Positions 51,014-60,447 of a stretch of DNA of 64,000 nt are shown here, one piece after another. The stretch's first letter is position 1; each line of letters opens with the position of its first letter. Location: NCBI GenBank assembly GCA_964389205.1, contig CAYMDH010000010.1:22775-86774 (forward strand), written 5' to 3'. A program made the position numbers and the translations under genes. Source of the DNA: Leptobacterium sp964389205. Its GTDB lineage: Bacteria > Bacteroidota > Bacteroidia > Flavobacteriales > Flavobacteriaceae. The notes under the pieces are model-generated. The model did not search any database, was not told where the DNA came from, and saw only the letters and a program-made list of their open reading frames with translations.

Positions 51014-52723
51014 TTAAATATTACCTTTTTTTAATTCTTCTACAGCGTGATTCGCAGCTCTTGCAGTAAATGCCATATATCCTAATGAAGGGTTATGACA
51101 TGCTGCAGATGTCATAAAAGAACCATCCGTTACATATACATTTTTAACAGCATGTATTTGATTGTACTTATTAAGTACAGATGTTTTAGGATCTCTTCCC
51201 ATTCTTGCTGTACCCATCTCATGGATTCCTAAACCAGGAGCTCCAATACTATCCATTGGTTGAATATCTTTAAATCCAGCTTTATCTAACATCTCCATTC
51301 CTTGTTTGATCATGTCTTTACGCATGTTCAGTTCGTTCTCTTTAAATTCTGCATCAAAAGTAATGGTAGGCAATCCCCATTTATCTGTTTTTTCATAATC
51401 TAAAAACATCTTATTTTCATGATACGGCAATGTTTCTCCAAAGCCCATCAAGCCCATTTGCCATCCGCCTGGTTTCAAAATAGCTTCTTTTAGCTGAGCT
51501 CCATGACTTAATTCACGAATGCTCTCTCCCCAATCATCTCTACTAGCTCCTCCTTGATATCCATATCCTCTAAGAAAATCTTTTTGGTCTGTTTTTCCAC
51601 CAATATTTCTAAAACGCGGAATGTAAATTCCATTAGGGCGTCTCCCTGTATAATATTTATCTTCAAAACCATCAAATTTACCAGTTGCTCCTGCTTTAAA
51701 ATGATGATCCATTAAATTATGTCCTAATTCTCCAGAATCATTTCCCATTCCATTTGGAAAACGTTTTGATTTAGATTGCATTAATATTCCAGTAGATGCA
51801 ATGGCTGAAGCACATAAAAAGATCACTTTTGCTTTAAACTCAAAAGTTTCATTAGTTTCTGCATCTATAACTCGTACCCCTGTTGCTTTTTTTGTATTTT
51901 CATCATACATAACTTCATGTACAATAGAATTAGGTCTTAATGTCATATTGCCTGTAGCTTCTGCAACTGGCAAAGTAGAAGAATTACTACTAAAATAAGC
52001 TCCAAAAGGACATCCTCTCATACATCTATTTCTAAATTGACAATTAGATCTTCCTTGCCCTGGCTTTGTACCTTGAGTAACATGGGCAACCCTTCCTATT
52101 GTCAATAATCGATCATCATAGTTTCCTGCTATATTTTCCTTAAGGTGATCTTCTACACAGTTTAGCTCCATAGGAGGCAAAAATTGACTATCTGGTAATT
52201 GAGGTAATCCTAAAGCTTCCCCACTTACTCCTATAAAATTTTCAACATGATCATACCAAGGTGCAATCTCTTTATATCGCAATGGCCAGTCTACTGCAAT
52301 TCCTTCCTTTAAATTTGCTTCAAAATCAAAATCACTTAACCTATAGCTTTGCCTACCCCATAATAATGATCTCCCTCCAACATGGTATCCTCTCATCCAA
52401 TCAAAACGCTTTACTTCATTATATGGATGATCAATATCATCCACAAAGAAATGATTAGTGGCCTTTCTTGTGGTGTATCCTGTTCTACTCTGTTTTTCTT
52501 GTCTTTTAAGTTCTTCTTGTGTTAATTGTTCTCCATTTTTAAAATCCCATGGGTCTTTATTCATGGTAGGATAATCCTCAACATGCTTAACCATTCTTCC
52601 TCTTTCAAGAACTAATGTCTTAAGTCCTTTCTCACATAATTCTTTTGCAGCCCATCCGCCACTGATACCTGTTCCTACAACAATAGCATCATATTCTTCT
52701 AAGGGTTCATTGTAATAAAACAT
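51014..52723 (-). CDS. GMC-family FAD oxidoreductase, probable sugar 3-dehydrogenase
   Basis: A 569-residue flavoprotein. The FAD-binding Rossmann motif is DAIVVGTGISGGWAAKEL (about 12-29). The active-site His and Asn region is AACHNPSLGYMAF near the C-terminus. A Cys228-x5-Cys234-x3-Cys238 motif (NCQFRNRCMRGCPFG) has the spacing I recall for the iron-sulfur cluster of the FAD glucose dehydrogenase catalytic subunit. With its Tat partner subunit and DUF1080 proteins nearby, oxidation of glycosides at C3 is the best prediction. No signal peptide; the start at 52723 is 192 bases from the divergent apbE gene. Confidence 0.88.
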   Translation of the reverse strand: MFYYNEPLEEYDAIVVGTGISGGWAAKELCEKGLKTLVLERGRMVKHVEDYPTMNKDPWDFKNGEQLTQEELKRQEKQSRTGYTTRKATNHFFVDDIDHPYNEVKRFDWMRGYHVGGRSLLWGRQSYRLSDFDFEANLKEGIAVDWPLRYKEIAPWYDHVENFIGVSGEALGLPQLPDSQFLPPMELNCVEDHLKENIAGNYDDRLLTIGRVAHVTQGTKPGQGRSNCQFRNRCMRGCPFGAYFSSNSSTLPVAEATGNMTLRPNSIVHEVMYDENTKKATGVRVIDAETNETFEFKAKVIFLCASAIASTGILMQSKSKRFPNGMGNDSGELGHNLMDHHFKAGATGKFDGFEDKYYTGRRPNGIYIPRFRNIGGKTDQKDFLRGYGYQGGASRDDWGESIRELSHGAQLKEAILKPGGWQMGLMGFGETLPYHENKMFLDYEKTDKWGLPTITFDAEFKENELNMRKDMIKQGMEMLDKAGFKDIQPMDSIGAPGLGIHEMGTARMGRDPKTSVLNKYNQIHAVKNVYVTDGSFMTSAACHNPSLGYMAFTARAANHAVEELKKGNI

Positions 52724-52915
52724 AAAATATTGCTTAATTTTTTCGATGATTCTCTAAATTTATTGAAAAAAAATGATTTTTTTATATTAACTCTTGTTAT
52801 TTATTTTTTATTTGGAACTACAACGTTTTCGTTAATAAATTACATTATCAAATCAAAAACATTACAAAACAATTGTTACTTTTAATGTTTAATCAACTTT
52901 TCTTTATATCAAAAA

Positions 52916-53818
52916 ATGCCTTCATACGATACTAAAACTCTGGCTCATGAATTCAAGCATAATGCTATGGCAACGGAGTTTTCTATTCGAATTGTTCATA
53001 CTGATAGAGAGTATGCATCGCAAATAGCAGACAGGTGTTTTATGAAGATTAATGAGCTTGAATTAAAATTAAGTCGCTTTATTCCAGATAGTGATATTTC
53101 CAGAATTAATAAGTTAGAGGAGGGCGAGCAGATTATTTTAGAAAATGAAACTTACAAGTGTTTGAAAATTGCTGTTGAGTTGATGCAACTAACGAATGGT
53201 TTTTTTGATATTGGAATGGCAAAATCATCAGATATATTTAGAGGCTTTAAAAAAGGAATACTCAATATCACTGAATATAAAAATGCTTTAGAGCAAGTTT
53301 TTAAAGAAAAGCAAGGAGGCAGTATTTATCTCGATCCTGAAAAACCGAGATTATACTGTATCAAAGAAGGAATTAAAATAGATTTAGGAGGAATAGGAAA
53401 AGGATTTACATTAGATGAAATAGCAATTATTTTAAAAGATCATGGGATAGATAATTTTTCTCTAGATGCTGGGCAAAGTACAATTATGGTTAAAAATAAT
53501 ATTGATGAAAAACCATATTGGGAATATCCTATTGCAACTCTTAAAACAGAACAGATACTCCAATTAAAGAATACTGCGGTGAGTGCGTCTGGTTTCTATT
53601 GGAACGACAAACATATTTTTAATCCGGTTACTGGAAATAATGAAGAAATCCCCAGATATGAGAGAATCTGGGTAAGTAGTGATAGTGCTGCTTATGCCGA
53701 TGCTTTCTCAACTGCTTTTTTTTTAATGGACGAACTAAAAATAACCGAGATTATAAAAAAAACATCACTTATTAATTGGATGAGCTATAGTAAAAATGGT
53801 ATCATCCACACCTTATAA
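52916..53818 (+). CDS. apbE: ApbE-family FAD:protein FMN transferase, no signal peptide
   Basis: A 300-residue ApbE enzyme, which attaches FMN from FAD to Thr/Ser of a target protein. Family motifs are ATEFSIRI, KLSRFIPDSDISRIN, the FAD-binding DLGGIGKGFTLDEIA, SASGFYWNDKHIFNPVTG and the metal-binding DSAAYADAFSTAFFL. The usual signal peptide or lipobox is missing, so it should act in the cytoplasm. No obvious target with the consensus flavinylation motif is encoded in the window. It leads the plus-strand part of the sugar locus, 13 bases before an oxidoreductase gene. Confidence 0.88.
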   Translation: MPSYDTKTLAHEFKHNAMATEFSIRIVHTDREYASQIADRCFMKINELELKLSRFIPDSDISRINKLEEGEQIILENETYKCLKIAVELMQLTNGFFDIGMAKSSDIFRGFKKGILNITEYKNALEQVFKEKQGGSIYLDPEKPRLYCIKEGIKIDLGGIGKGFTLDEIAIILKDHGIDNFSLDAGQSTIMVKNNIDEKPYWEYPIATLKTEQILQLKNTAVSASGFYWNDKHIFNPVTGNNEEIPRYERIWVSSDSAAYADAFSTAFFLMDELKITEIIKKTSLINWMSYSKNGIIHTL

Positions 53819-53831
53819 TATACCATTAAAT

Positions 53832-55190
53832 ATGACAGCAAAAACAGATAAAGGGAGAAGAAATTTTATTAAATCTACATCAATTATTGGCACTGGGATT
53901 ATCTTAGCAAGACCCTTTGGTATAAGAGCGAGTACATTTTCTATTTTCGACCAAGTTAATATTGCTGTAGTAGGATGTGGTGGTAGAGGGAGCGGAATTA
54001 TATTTAGTAATATTCCAAAAATAGAAGGGTGTAATTTGGTAGCCGTATGTGATGTTATTCATAGTAGAAGAGAAAATGCTAAACGACGTTTTAAAGCAGA
54101 ACAAGGGAAAGACATAAATACTTATGAAGATTTCTACGAAATGCTTGAGAAAGAAAAGTTAGACGCTGTCGTATTAGCTACTCCAGATTTTTGGCATGCT
54201 AATCACGCTATCGATGCAATGAATGCAGGATTGCACGTATATTGTGAAAAAGCCATGTCTAATAGATTAAAAGATGCTAAAAAAATGGCCCAAACTATGA
54301 AAAAAACAGGAAAGTTTTTGCAAATAGGGAGGCAACGAAGAAGTAATGATCGGTATCGTTTTACTTATAAAAACCTAATTGAAAAGGAAAATATGTTTGG
54401 TAGACTTACACATGCTACCGGACAATGGAATCGTTCTAAAATATGGACACAACAACCTAATAAAAACGATCGTATTGATCTTGCAAAACTCAAACATTAC
54501 GGGTTTAATTCTATAGATGAAGTTTACAATTGGAGAAATTATAAAAAATTAGGTGGTGGTGTAGTTTCTGATTTAGGGTCGCATCAAATAGATATTTTTA
54601 ATTGGTTTTTTAATGCGTTTCCAAAAACAGTTTATGCCACTGGAAATAATTCTTATTTTGGATTTGAGCAAGCAGATACTATGGCTACTATACTAGAATA
54701 CGATACTCCAAAAGGTCCTGCCATTGGAATGTATCATAACATATCAAATTCAAGAGCTATTGGTGTATATGAACGATTTATAGGAGATCATGGTGCTTTT
54801 ATAATTTCTGAAGGTAAGGACAATAAAATTTATCGAGAATCTAAGATTGAAGCTACTGCGTGGCAAAAGTATATTGATAAAGGGTATATACAAAACGAAG
54901 CAGGTCTCGAAAAATATAAGGCTAAAGAAGTAGGAGATTCTGGAATTAAAGAAACAGCTCCGCAAATAAGTTATCAAATAGATAAAATAAAAGATTTAGA
55001 TGTAGTTTATAATCTCCCTGCTCACACAGCTCATCTCAAAAATTTTATAGAAACAGTTAGAGGAAATGAAACATTAAATTACGATGCAGAAGAATCTTAT
55101 AAAAGTGAAGTTGCTATCTACAAAATTCATGAAGCTATTAATAGCGGTGGAAAACGCATTGAAATAAAATCATCAGAATACAATATATAA
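53832..55190 (+). CDS. Tat-signal Gfo/Idh/MocA-family oxidoreductase
   Basis: From the ATG at 53832 the protein is 452 residues with a Tat signal (GRRNFIKSTSIIGTG). The NAD(P)-binding fold follows (VNIAVVGCGGRGSGI), then the conserved Glu-Lys pair in YCEKAMSN and a C-terminal beta domain. Exported members keep tightly bound cofactor, as in Zymomonas glucose-fructose oxidoreductase. A role in reducing or rearranging keto-sugars outside the cytoplasm is likely here. A longer frame from 53796 overlaps apbE and hides the signal. Confidence 0.87.
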   Translation: MTAKTDKGRRNFIKSTSIIGTGIILARPFGIRASTFSIFDQVNIAVVGCGGRGSGIIFSNIPKIEGCNLVAVCDVIHSRRENAKRRFKAEQGKDINTYEDFYEMLEKEKLDAVVLATPDFWHANHAIDAMNAGLHVYCEKAMSNRLKDAKKMAQTMKKTGKFLQIGRQRRSNDRYRFTYKNLIEKENMFGRLTHATGQWNRSKIWTQQPNKNDRIDLAKLKHYGFNSIDEVYNWRNYKKLGGGVVSDLGSHQIDIFNWFFNAFPKTVYATGNNSYFGFEQADTMATILEYDTPKGPAIGMYHNISNSRAIGVYERFIGDHGAFIISEGKDNKIYRESKIEATAWQKYIDKGYIQNEAGLEKYKAKEVGDSGIKETAPQISYQIDKIKDLDVVYNLPAHTAHLKNFIETVRGNETLNYDAEESYKSEVAIYKIHEAINSGGKRIEIKSSEYNI

Positions 55191-55206
55191 TTATAATACT
55201 AAAAAA

Positions 55207-56214
55207 ATGCATAAAGGAAATTTTATCAAAAAAAACATTATACTTGGGCTAACACTCTCTTTATTTATCTTTTCATCTTGTACACAAAAGAAAAAAGAGA
55301 GTTCTGAAACCTCAGAAACCAAAACTATAGAAATTGTGAAAACACCTTTTTTTAAACTATCATTAGCACAATGGTCTTATCATAAGGCATTTCAAGATGG
55401 ATCTTTAGATCCTATGAATTTTGCAAAAATTGCTAAAGAATTAGGTTTTGAAGGATTAGAGTACGTAACACAATTATACCCTCAGATAGAGGAAGCCGTT
55501 GGAATACCTAATTATAAAGAAGAAGTTATGAAACTTGCCGCAGAGCTTAATGAACGTAGTAAGGCTGCTGGCATGGACAATGTCCTTCTAATGGTGGATC
55601 ATGCTGGAGATCTAGCCGATCCTGATCCTGCAAAAAGAGAAGAAGCAGTAGCAAATCATAAAATATGGGTAGATGCAGCCGCTTTAATGGGTGCTCACTC
55701 TATAAGAGCAAACCTTTTTGGAATTGTAGATCCAATTGAATGGCATACAGTTTCTGTAATTGCCCTTAAAGAGTTGGCTACGTATGGAGCTACGAAAGGA
55801 GTAAGTATCATTATTGAAAATCATGGCGGAAATTCAAGTCATGGAGCACGACTTGCGGCGGTAATGAATGAAGTAAATATGTCAACTTGTGGAACACTTC
55901 CTGATTATGGGAATTTTTGCGTAGCTAGACGTGATGGAGATCGTTGGGGATCACCATGTATTGAAGAATATGATAAGTATCTTGGCATTAAAGAATTAAT
56001 GCCTTTTGCTAAGGGAGTAAGTGCAAAATCATATGATTTTGATGCAGAAGGAAACGAAACTACTATCGATTTTAAAAAGATGCTTAAGATCGTTAAAGAT
56101 GCTGGTTTTAGTGAATATATAGGTGTAGAATATGAAGGAAATAATATTGGTGAAAGAGAAGGTATCATTGCCACCAGAGATCTTTTAACTAAACTTGCTA
56201 AAGAAGTAAATTAA
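55207..56214 (+). CDS. Lipoprotein sugar isomerase/epimerase (TIM barrel)
   Basis: A 335-residue lipoprotein (Cys25, IFSSC) with a Ser/Glu-rich linker and a xylose-isomerase-like TIM barrel. The barrel shows LSLAQWSYHKAF, the metal ligand Glu in SIIIENHGG, LPDYGNF and the terminal YIGVEYEGNN. It lies 16 bases after the Tat oxidoreductase gene. It duplicates the fold of the Tat isomerase at 49420 and the cytoplasmic one at 58639, but with a lipid anchor. Substrate unknown; keto-sugar isomerisation or hydrolysis is likely from context. Confidence 0.87.
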   Translation: MHKGNFIKKNIILGLTLSLFIFSSCTQKKKESSETSETKTIEIVKTPFFKLSLAQWSYHKAFQDGSLDPMNFAKIAKELGFEGLEYVTQLYPQIEEAVGIPNYKEEVMKLAAELNERSKAAGMDNVLLMVDHAGDLADPDPAKREEAVANHKIWVDAAALMGAHSIRANLFGIVDPIEWHTVSVIALKELATYGATKGVSIIIENHGGNSSHGARLAAVMNEVNMSTCGTLPDYGNFCVARRDGDRWGSPCIEEYDKYLGIKELMPFAKGVSAKSYDFDAEGNETTIDFKKMLKIVKDAGFSEYIGVEYEGNNIGEREGIIATRDLLTKLAKEVN

Positions 56215-56241
56215 TAATCTAGTACTAACTAATATACTACT

Positions 56242-57468
56242 ATGAATAATAAAACTCAATTTCAACTTTCGTTGATGATGTTCTTAGAATTTTTTATCTG
56301 GGGAGGATGGTTTGTAACCATGGGTATTTATCTACCAAATACCTTAAGTACCAGTGGAGCAGAAACAGGGTTGGCCTATGGAACTCAATCTTTAGGTGCT
56401 ATTATTGCTCCTTTTATCATTGGACTTATAGCAGATAAATTTTTTAATGCCGAAAAAATTCTTGGAGTTTTACATTTAATAGGAGCCTTTTTGATGTATC
56501 AAATGGCAAATGCTACAGATTTTGGTGCTTTTTACCCATACGTATTAGGATATATGATTGCTTATATGCCAACACTAGCACTCGTTAATTCCGTAGCTTT
56601 TAATCAAATGAATGATCCTGCAAAGCAGTTTTCTTTTGTACGAGTATTTGGTACAATAGGTTGGATTGTTGCTGGTTTAGTTATTAGTTATGCTTTTCAT
56701 TGGGATTCGGAAGAAGGTGTTGCTAATGGTTTATTAAAAAACACCTTTTTAATGACGGCTATAGCTTCTGGTGTATTAGGTCTTTTTAGTTTTACATTAC
56801 CAAAAACACCTCCTAAAGGAAAAGATCAAAAAGTAACCATTTCTGATATTTTAGGATTGGATGCATTAAAATTGTTGAAAGATCGCAATTTCTTAATTTT
56901 CTTTCTCTCTTCTGTACTTATTTGCATCCCTCTTGCATTTTACTATCAACATGCAGGGCAATTTTTAGGAGAAATAGGTGTAACTAATCCAACAGGAAAA
57001 TTAACCATTGGACAAGCTTCTGAAGTACTATTCATGTTACTATTACCTTTTTTCTTTAAAAAGTTTGGTTTCAAAAAAACCATCATTGTAGGAATGTTAG
57101 CATGGGCAGTTAGATATCTGTTGTTTGCTTATGGAGATGCTGGAGAACTCACTTTTATGTTGTTAATAGGAATTGCACTCCATGGTATTTGTTATGATTT
57201 CTTTTTTGTATCTGGTCAAATTTACACAGATAGTAAAGCCGGTGAAAAATTTAAAAGTGCTGCCCAGGGGTTAATTACCTTGGCTACTTATGGTGTTGGT
57301 ATGCTAATAGGTTTTTGGATTGCAGGAAAAGTAACAGATGAATATTTAAGAGGAGATAATACACATTTATGGAAAGCAATTTGGGTACTCCCTGCTGCTT
57401 TTGCAGCTTTTGTAATGCTCCTTTTCGCATTGTTCTTTAAAAATGAAAAAATAGAATATAAAAATTAA
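56242..57468 (+). CDS. MFS permease (nucleoside:H+ symporter family)
   Basis: A 408-residue, twelve-helix transporter related to NupG/XapB (Nuc_H_symport). The N-terminus MMFLEFFIWGGWFVTMGIY and VRVFGTIGWIVAGLV are typical. In Bacteroidota this family is repeatedly found in sugar and glycoside clusters, so the cargo is more likely a (keto-)sugar or glycoside than a nucleoside here. It would move products of the exported enzymes into the cytoplasm, where the following two genes act. Confidence 0.9.
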   Translation: MNNKTQFQLSLMMFLEFFIWGGWFVTMGIYLPNTLSTSGAETGLAYGTQSLGAIIAPFIIGLIADKFFNAEKILGVLHLIGAFLMYQMANATDFGAFYPYVLGYMIAYMPTLALVNSVAFNQMNDPAKQFSFVRVFGTIGWIVAGLVISYAFHWDSEEGVANGLLKNTFLMTAIASGVLGLFSFTLPKTPPKGKDQKVTISDILGLDALKLLKDRNFLIFFLSSVLICIPLAFYYQHAGQFLGEIGVTNPTGKLTIGQASEVLFMLLLPFFFKKFGFKKTIIVGMLAWAVRYLLFAYGDAGELTFMLLIGIALHGICYDFFFVSGQIYTDSKAGEKFKSAAQGLITLATYGVGMLIGFWIAGKVTDEYLRGDNTHLWKAIWVLPAAFAAFVMLLFALFFKNEKIEYKN

Positions 57469-57485
57469 TAAAAAGATTTAAGCTA

Positions 57486-58619
57486 ATGAGTGCTAAAATA
57501 AGATGGGGTGTCCTTGGGGGCGGAGGTGATAGTTTAATTGGAGTATTACATAGAATAGCTTCTAGTATGTATGATGCTTATGAAATCACGGGCGCGGTAT
57601 TTAATCCAGATTTTGATCAAAATATCGGTTTTGCAAAACAGATAGGTATTAAAACAGATCGTATTTATACAGATTTTGATACCATGATAGCTCGTGAACT
57701 TGAATTGCCTGAAAACGAGCGAATTCAAGTTTTTTCTGTATTAACTCCTAATTTCTTGCACTTTCCAATGGCAAAGAAATTATTAGACTCTGGATTTCAT
57801 GTTATTTGTGAAAAACCAATGACAACCACCTATGAAGAGGCTAAAATTCTACAAGAGATTCAACAAAAAAATAAAAATATCTTTGCGCTTACGCATACCT
57901 ATACAGGCTATCCAATGGTACGCCAAATGAAAGCTATGATTGCAGAAGACGTGATTGGTGATGTTCATAAAGTAGATGTTCAATATTATCAAGGATGGGT
58001 AAATCCTATCATACATGAAAAAGAAAAACGAGCTTCTACCTGGAGATTAGATCCTGAAAAATCGGGAATAAGCTGTTGTATGGGTGATATTGGAGTACAT
58101 GCTTATCAAATGGTAGAATTTGTTACTGGAATGGATATCAAACAAATTCTGGCAGATTTAAATCATTTGTATGATGACAATCAAATGGATATAGACGGCA
58201 CTGTGTTACTCCGTTTAGGAAAACATATAAAAGGAGTTTTAAGAAGCAGTCAAATAGCAACAGGAGAAGAAAACAATTTAACGGTTAGTATCTATGGGCG
58301 CAAAGCTGCACTAAAATGGGAGCAAGAAAATCCAAACTATTTATATCTTTTAGAAAGTGGACACCCTATTCGTGTATTGAAACCAGGACATTCATACAAT
58401 AGTGCTTTTTCTTTAGATGGAACCAAGCTTCCTCCAGGGCATCCAGAAGGAATTTTTGATGCTATGGGTAATATCTATCGAGGCGTTGCAAAAGCAATTC
58501 GAAAAGAAGATTTTCACACAGGTGAATTTCCAACAATGAGAGATGGTGTTCGCGGCATGAATTTTATAGAACAAGCAGTAGCTTCTCATGCTAAAGGAAA
58601 TATTTGGTTAGATTTATAA
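57486..58619 (+). CDS. Cytoplasmic Gfo/Idh/MocA-family oxidoreductase
   Basis: A 377-residue oxidoreductase without a signal peptide. NAD(P)-binding starts at WGVLGGGGDSLIG, the catalytic motif is ICEKPMTTTYEEA, and GDIGVHAYQMVEFVTG follows. It resembles enzymes that work with keto-sugars or inositol. Paired with the TIM-barrel gene 19 bases downstream, as is common in sugar clusters. It is probably the cytoplasmic step that reduces a 3-keto sugar back to the normal sugar; inferred. Confidence 0.9.
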   Translation: MSAKIRWGVLGGGGDSLIGVLHRIASSMYDAYEITGAVFNPDFDQNIGFAKQIGIKTDRIYTDFDTMIARELELPENERIQVFSVLTPNFLHFPMAKKLLDSGFHVICEKPMTTTYEEAKILQEIQQKNKNIFALTHTYTGYPMVRQMKAMIAEDVIGDVHKVDVQYYQGWVNPIIHEKEKRASTWRLDPEKSGISCCMGDIGVHAYQMVEFVTGMDIKQILADLNHLYDDNQMDIDGTVLLRLGKHIKGVLRSSQIATGEENNLTVSIYGRKAALKWEQENPNYLYLLESGHPIRVLKPGHSYNSAFSLDGTKLPPGHPEGIFDAMGNIYRGVAKAIRKEDFHTGEFPTMRDGVRGMNFIEQAVASHAKGNIWLDL

Positions 58620-58638
58620 TAAAAAAAATTAAAATTAG

Positions 58639-59691
58639 ATGAACACAATTAAAGGGCCTGCTGTTTTTTTAGCACAGTTCGTTGATAATAAAGCACCATT
58701 TAATTCTTTAGAAGGAATGTGTAAATGGGCTTCAGATTTAGGGTATAAAGGAATACAAATTCCTATTTGGGAAAAGTTTCTTATCGATATAGACAAGGCT
58801 GCAGAAAGCAAAACGTATTGTGATGATATAAAAGGAACTATCAATTCATACGGTTTAGAAATTACAGAGTTATCTTCTCATTTAATGGGACAATTGGTTG
58901 CCGTACATCCGGCATACGATTTAATGTTTGATAATTTTGCACCAGATGCTGTTAAAAACAATCCAAAAGCCAGAACAGAGTGGGCTGTACAAACCTTAAA
59001 AAATGCTGCAGTTACAAGCAAAAATCTAGGCCTTAACGTACACGGTACATTTTCTGGTTCTTTACTTTGGCATACCATGCATCCTTGGCCACAAAGACCT
59101 CCAGGTTTGGTAGAAATGGGGTTTGAAGAATTAGCAAAAAGATGGATGCCTATTTTAAATACATTTGATGAAAATGGTGTAGATGTTTGTTATGAAGTTC
59201 ATCCCGGAGAAGATATTCATGATGGAGATACTTTTGAACGTTTTTTAGAGGCTACTGGAAATCACAAACGGGTCAATATTTTATATGATCCTTCTCATTT
59301 TGTATTGCAACAGTTAGATTATATCCAATATATCGATTTCTATCATGAGCATATTAAAATGTTTCATGTAAAAGACTCCGAATTTAACCCTACAGGGAAA
59401 AAAGGAGCTTTTGGAGGATATAACAATTGGGGAGATCGAGCAGGGAGATATCGTTCTTTAGGAGATGGTCAAATTGATTTTAAAACGATCTTTTCTAAGC
59501 TTACTCAATATGGATGTGATGTATGGGCAGTTATGGAATGGGAATGTTGTATTAAAAGTCCTGAACAAGGAGCCAGAGAAGGTGCTCCTTTTATTCAAAG
59601 TCATATTATAGAGGCTACTCAAAGAGCCTTTGATGACTTTGCTGGAGCAGGTATTGATAAAGAACAATTGAAAAAAATACTTGGGCTATAG
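58639..59691 (+). CDS. Cytoplasmic sugar phosphate isomerase/epimerase-like TIM barrel
   Basis: A 350-residue protein without export signal. Metal-binding strands of the xylose-isomerase-like family are visible: CYEVHPGEDIHDG, NILYDPSHFVLQQ, MFHVKDSEFNP and AVMEWECC. The family includes IolE, sugar epimerases and hydroxypyruvate isomerase; the sequence suggests the type that accompanies Gfo/Idh enzymes. It is the third TIM barrel of the locus and the only one expected in the cytoplasm. Confidence 0.9.
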   Translation: MNTIKGPAVFLAQFVDNKAPFNSLEGMCKWASDLGYKGIQIPIWEKFLIDIDKAAESKTYCDDIKGTINSYGLEITELSSHLMGQLVAVHPAYDLMFDNFAPDAVKNNPKARTEWAVQTLKNAAVTSKNLGLNVHGTFSGSLLWHTMHPWPQRPPGLVEMGFEELAKRWMPILNTFDENGVDVCYEVHPGEDIHDGDTFERFLEATGNHKRVNILYDPSHFVLQQLDYIQYIDFYHEHIKMFHVKDSEFNPTGKKGAFGGYNNWGDRAGRYRSLGDGQIDFKTIFSKLTQYGCDVWAVMEWECCIKSPEQGAREGAPFIQSHIIEATQRAFDDFAGAGIDKEQLKKILGL

Positions 59692-59700
59692 TATACTAAT

Positions 59701-60447
59701 ATGAAAAAAGCAACCTTATTTATAGTGCTCATCTTTACTTTTCTTTCGTGCAAACAAGAAGAAAAGAAAAAAGAGAAAACAATTTCAGTTTCAGAAAAAT
59801 CAGATAAAAATCATAATGATGATGAATGGATTGTTCTTTTTGATGGTTCTTCCTTAGAAAATTGGAGAGGGTATGGTCTTGATTCTATCCCTACAGAGTG
59901 GTCTATAGAAGATGGTGCTCTTGCATTTACTCCTGGCGAAGAAGGTGGTAAAAACATTATTTCAAAAGCGCAATATTCTAATTTTGAATTATCCTTAGAT
60001 TGGAAAATTTCTGAAGCTGGAAACAGTGGAATTTTTTGGGGAGTACACGAAGATGTTAAATTTAATGAAGCTTATCAAACTGGTCCTGAAATTCAAGTGC
60101 TAGATAATGAAAGGCATCCTGATGCAAAAGTACAAGGAAAACTACATCAGGCCGGAGCTCTTTATGATATGATTGAACCCTCACATGATGTAGCAAAACC
60201 AGCAGGTGAATGGAATAATTGTCTTATTTCTATAAATCATATCTCAAATATTGGAACAGTTACTTTAAACGGTACAAAAATAGTTTCCTTCCCTGTTCAT
60301 GGTCCTGAATGGGACGATATGGTTGCAAATTCTAAGTTTAAAGACTGGGAAGGTTTTGGAATTTACAGAACAGGGCACATTGCTTTACAAGACCACGGAG
60401 ATAAAGTTTGGTATAAGAATATAAAAATTAAAGAAATCCATGAATAA
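59701..60447 (+). CDS. DUF1080 lipoprotein (3-keto-disaccharide hydrolase family), copy 1
   Basis: A 248-residue lipoprotein (Cys17, FTFLSC) with a charged linker and one DUF1080 domain (about 40-246). The domain is a concanavalin-like beta sandwich: WIVLFDGSSLENWRG, SGIFWGVHED, EIQVLDNERHPDA and GHIALQDHGDKVWYKNIKI. The family has been linked to cleavage of 3-keto glycosides, fitting the dehydrogenase genes in this locus. Its last eight bases overlap the second DUF1080 gene. Confidence 0.9.
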   Translation: MKKATLFIVLIFTFLSCKQEEKKKEKTISVSEKSDKNHNDDEWIVLFDGSSLENWRGYGLDSIPTEWSIEDGALAFTPGEEGGKNIISKAQYSNFELSLDWKISEAGNSGIFWGVHEDVKFNEAYQTGPEIQVLDNERHPDAKVQGKLHQAGALYDMIEPSHDVAKPAGEWNNCLISINHISNIGTVTLNGTKIVSFPVHGPEWDDMVANSKFKDWEGFGIYRTGHIALQDHGDKVWYKNIKIKEIHE

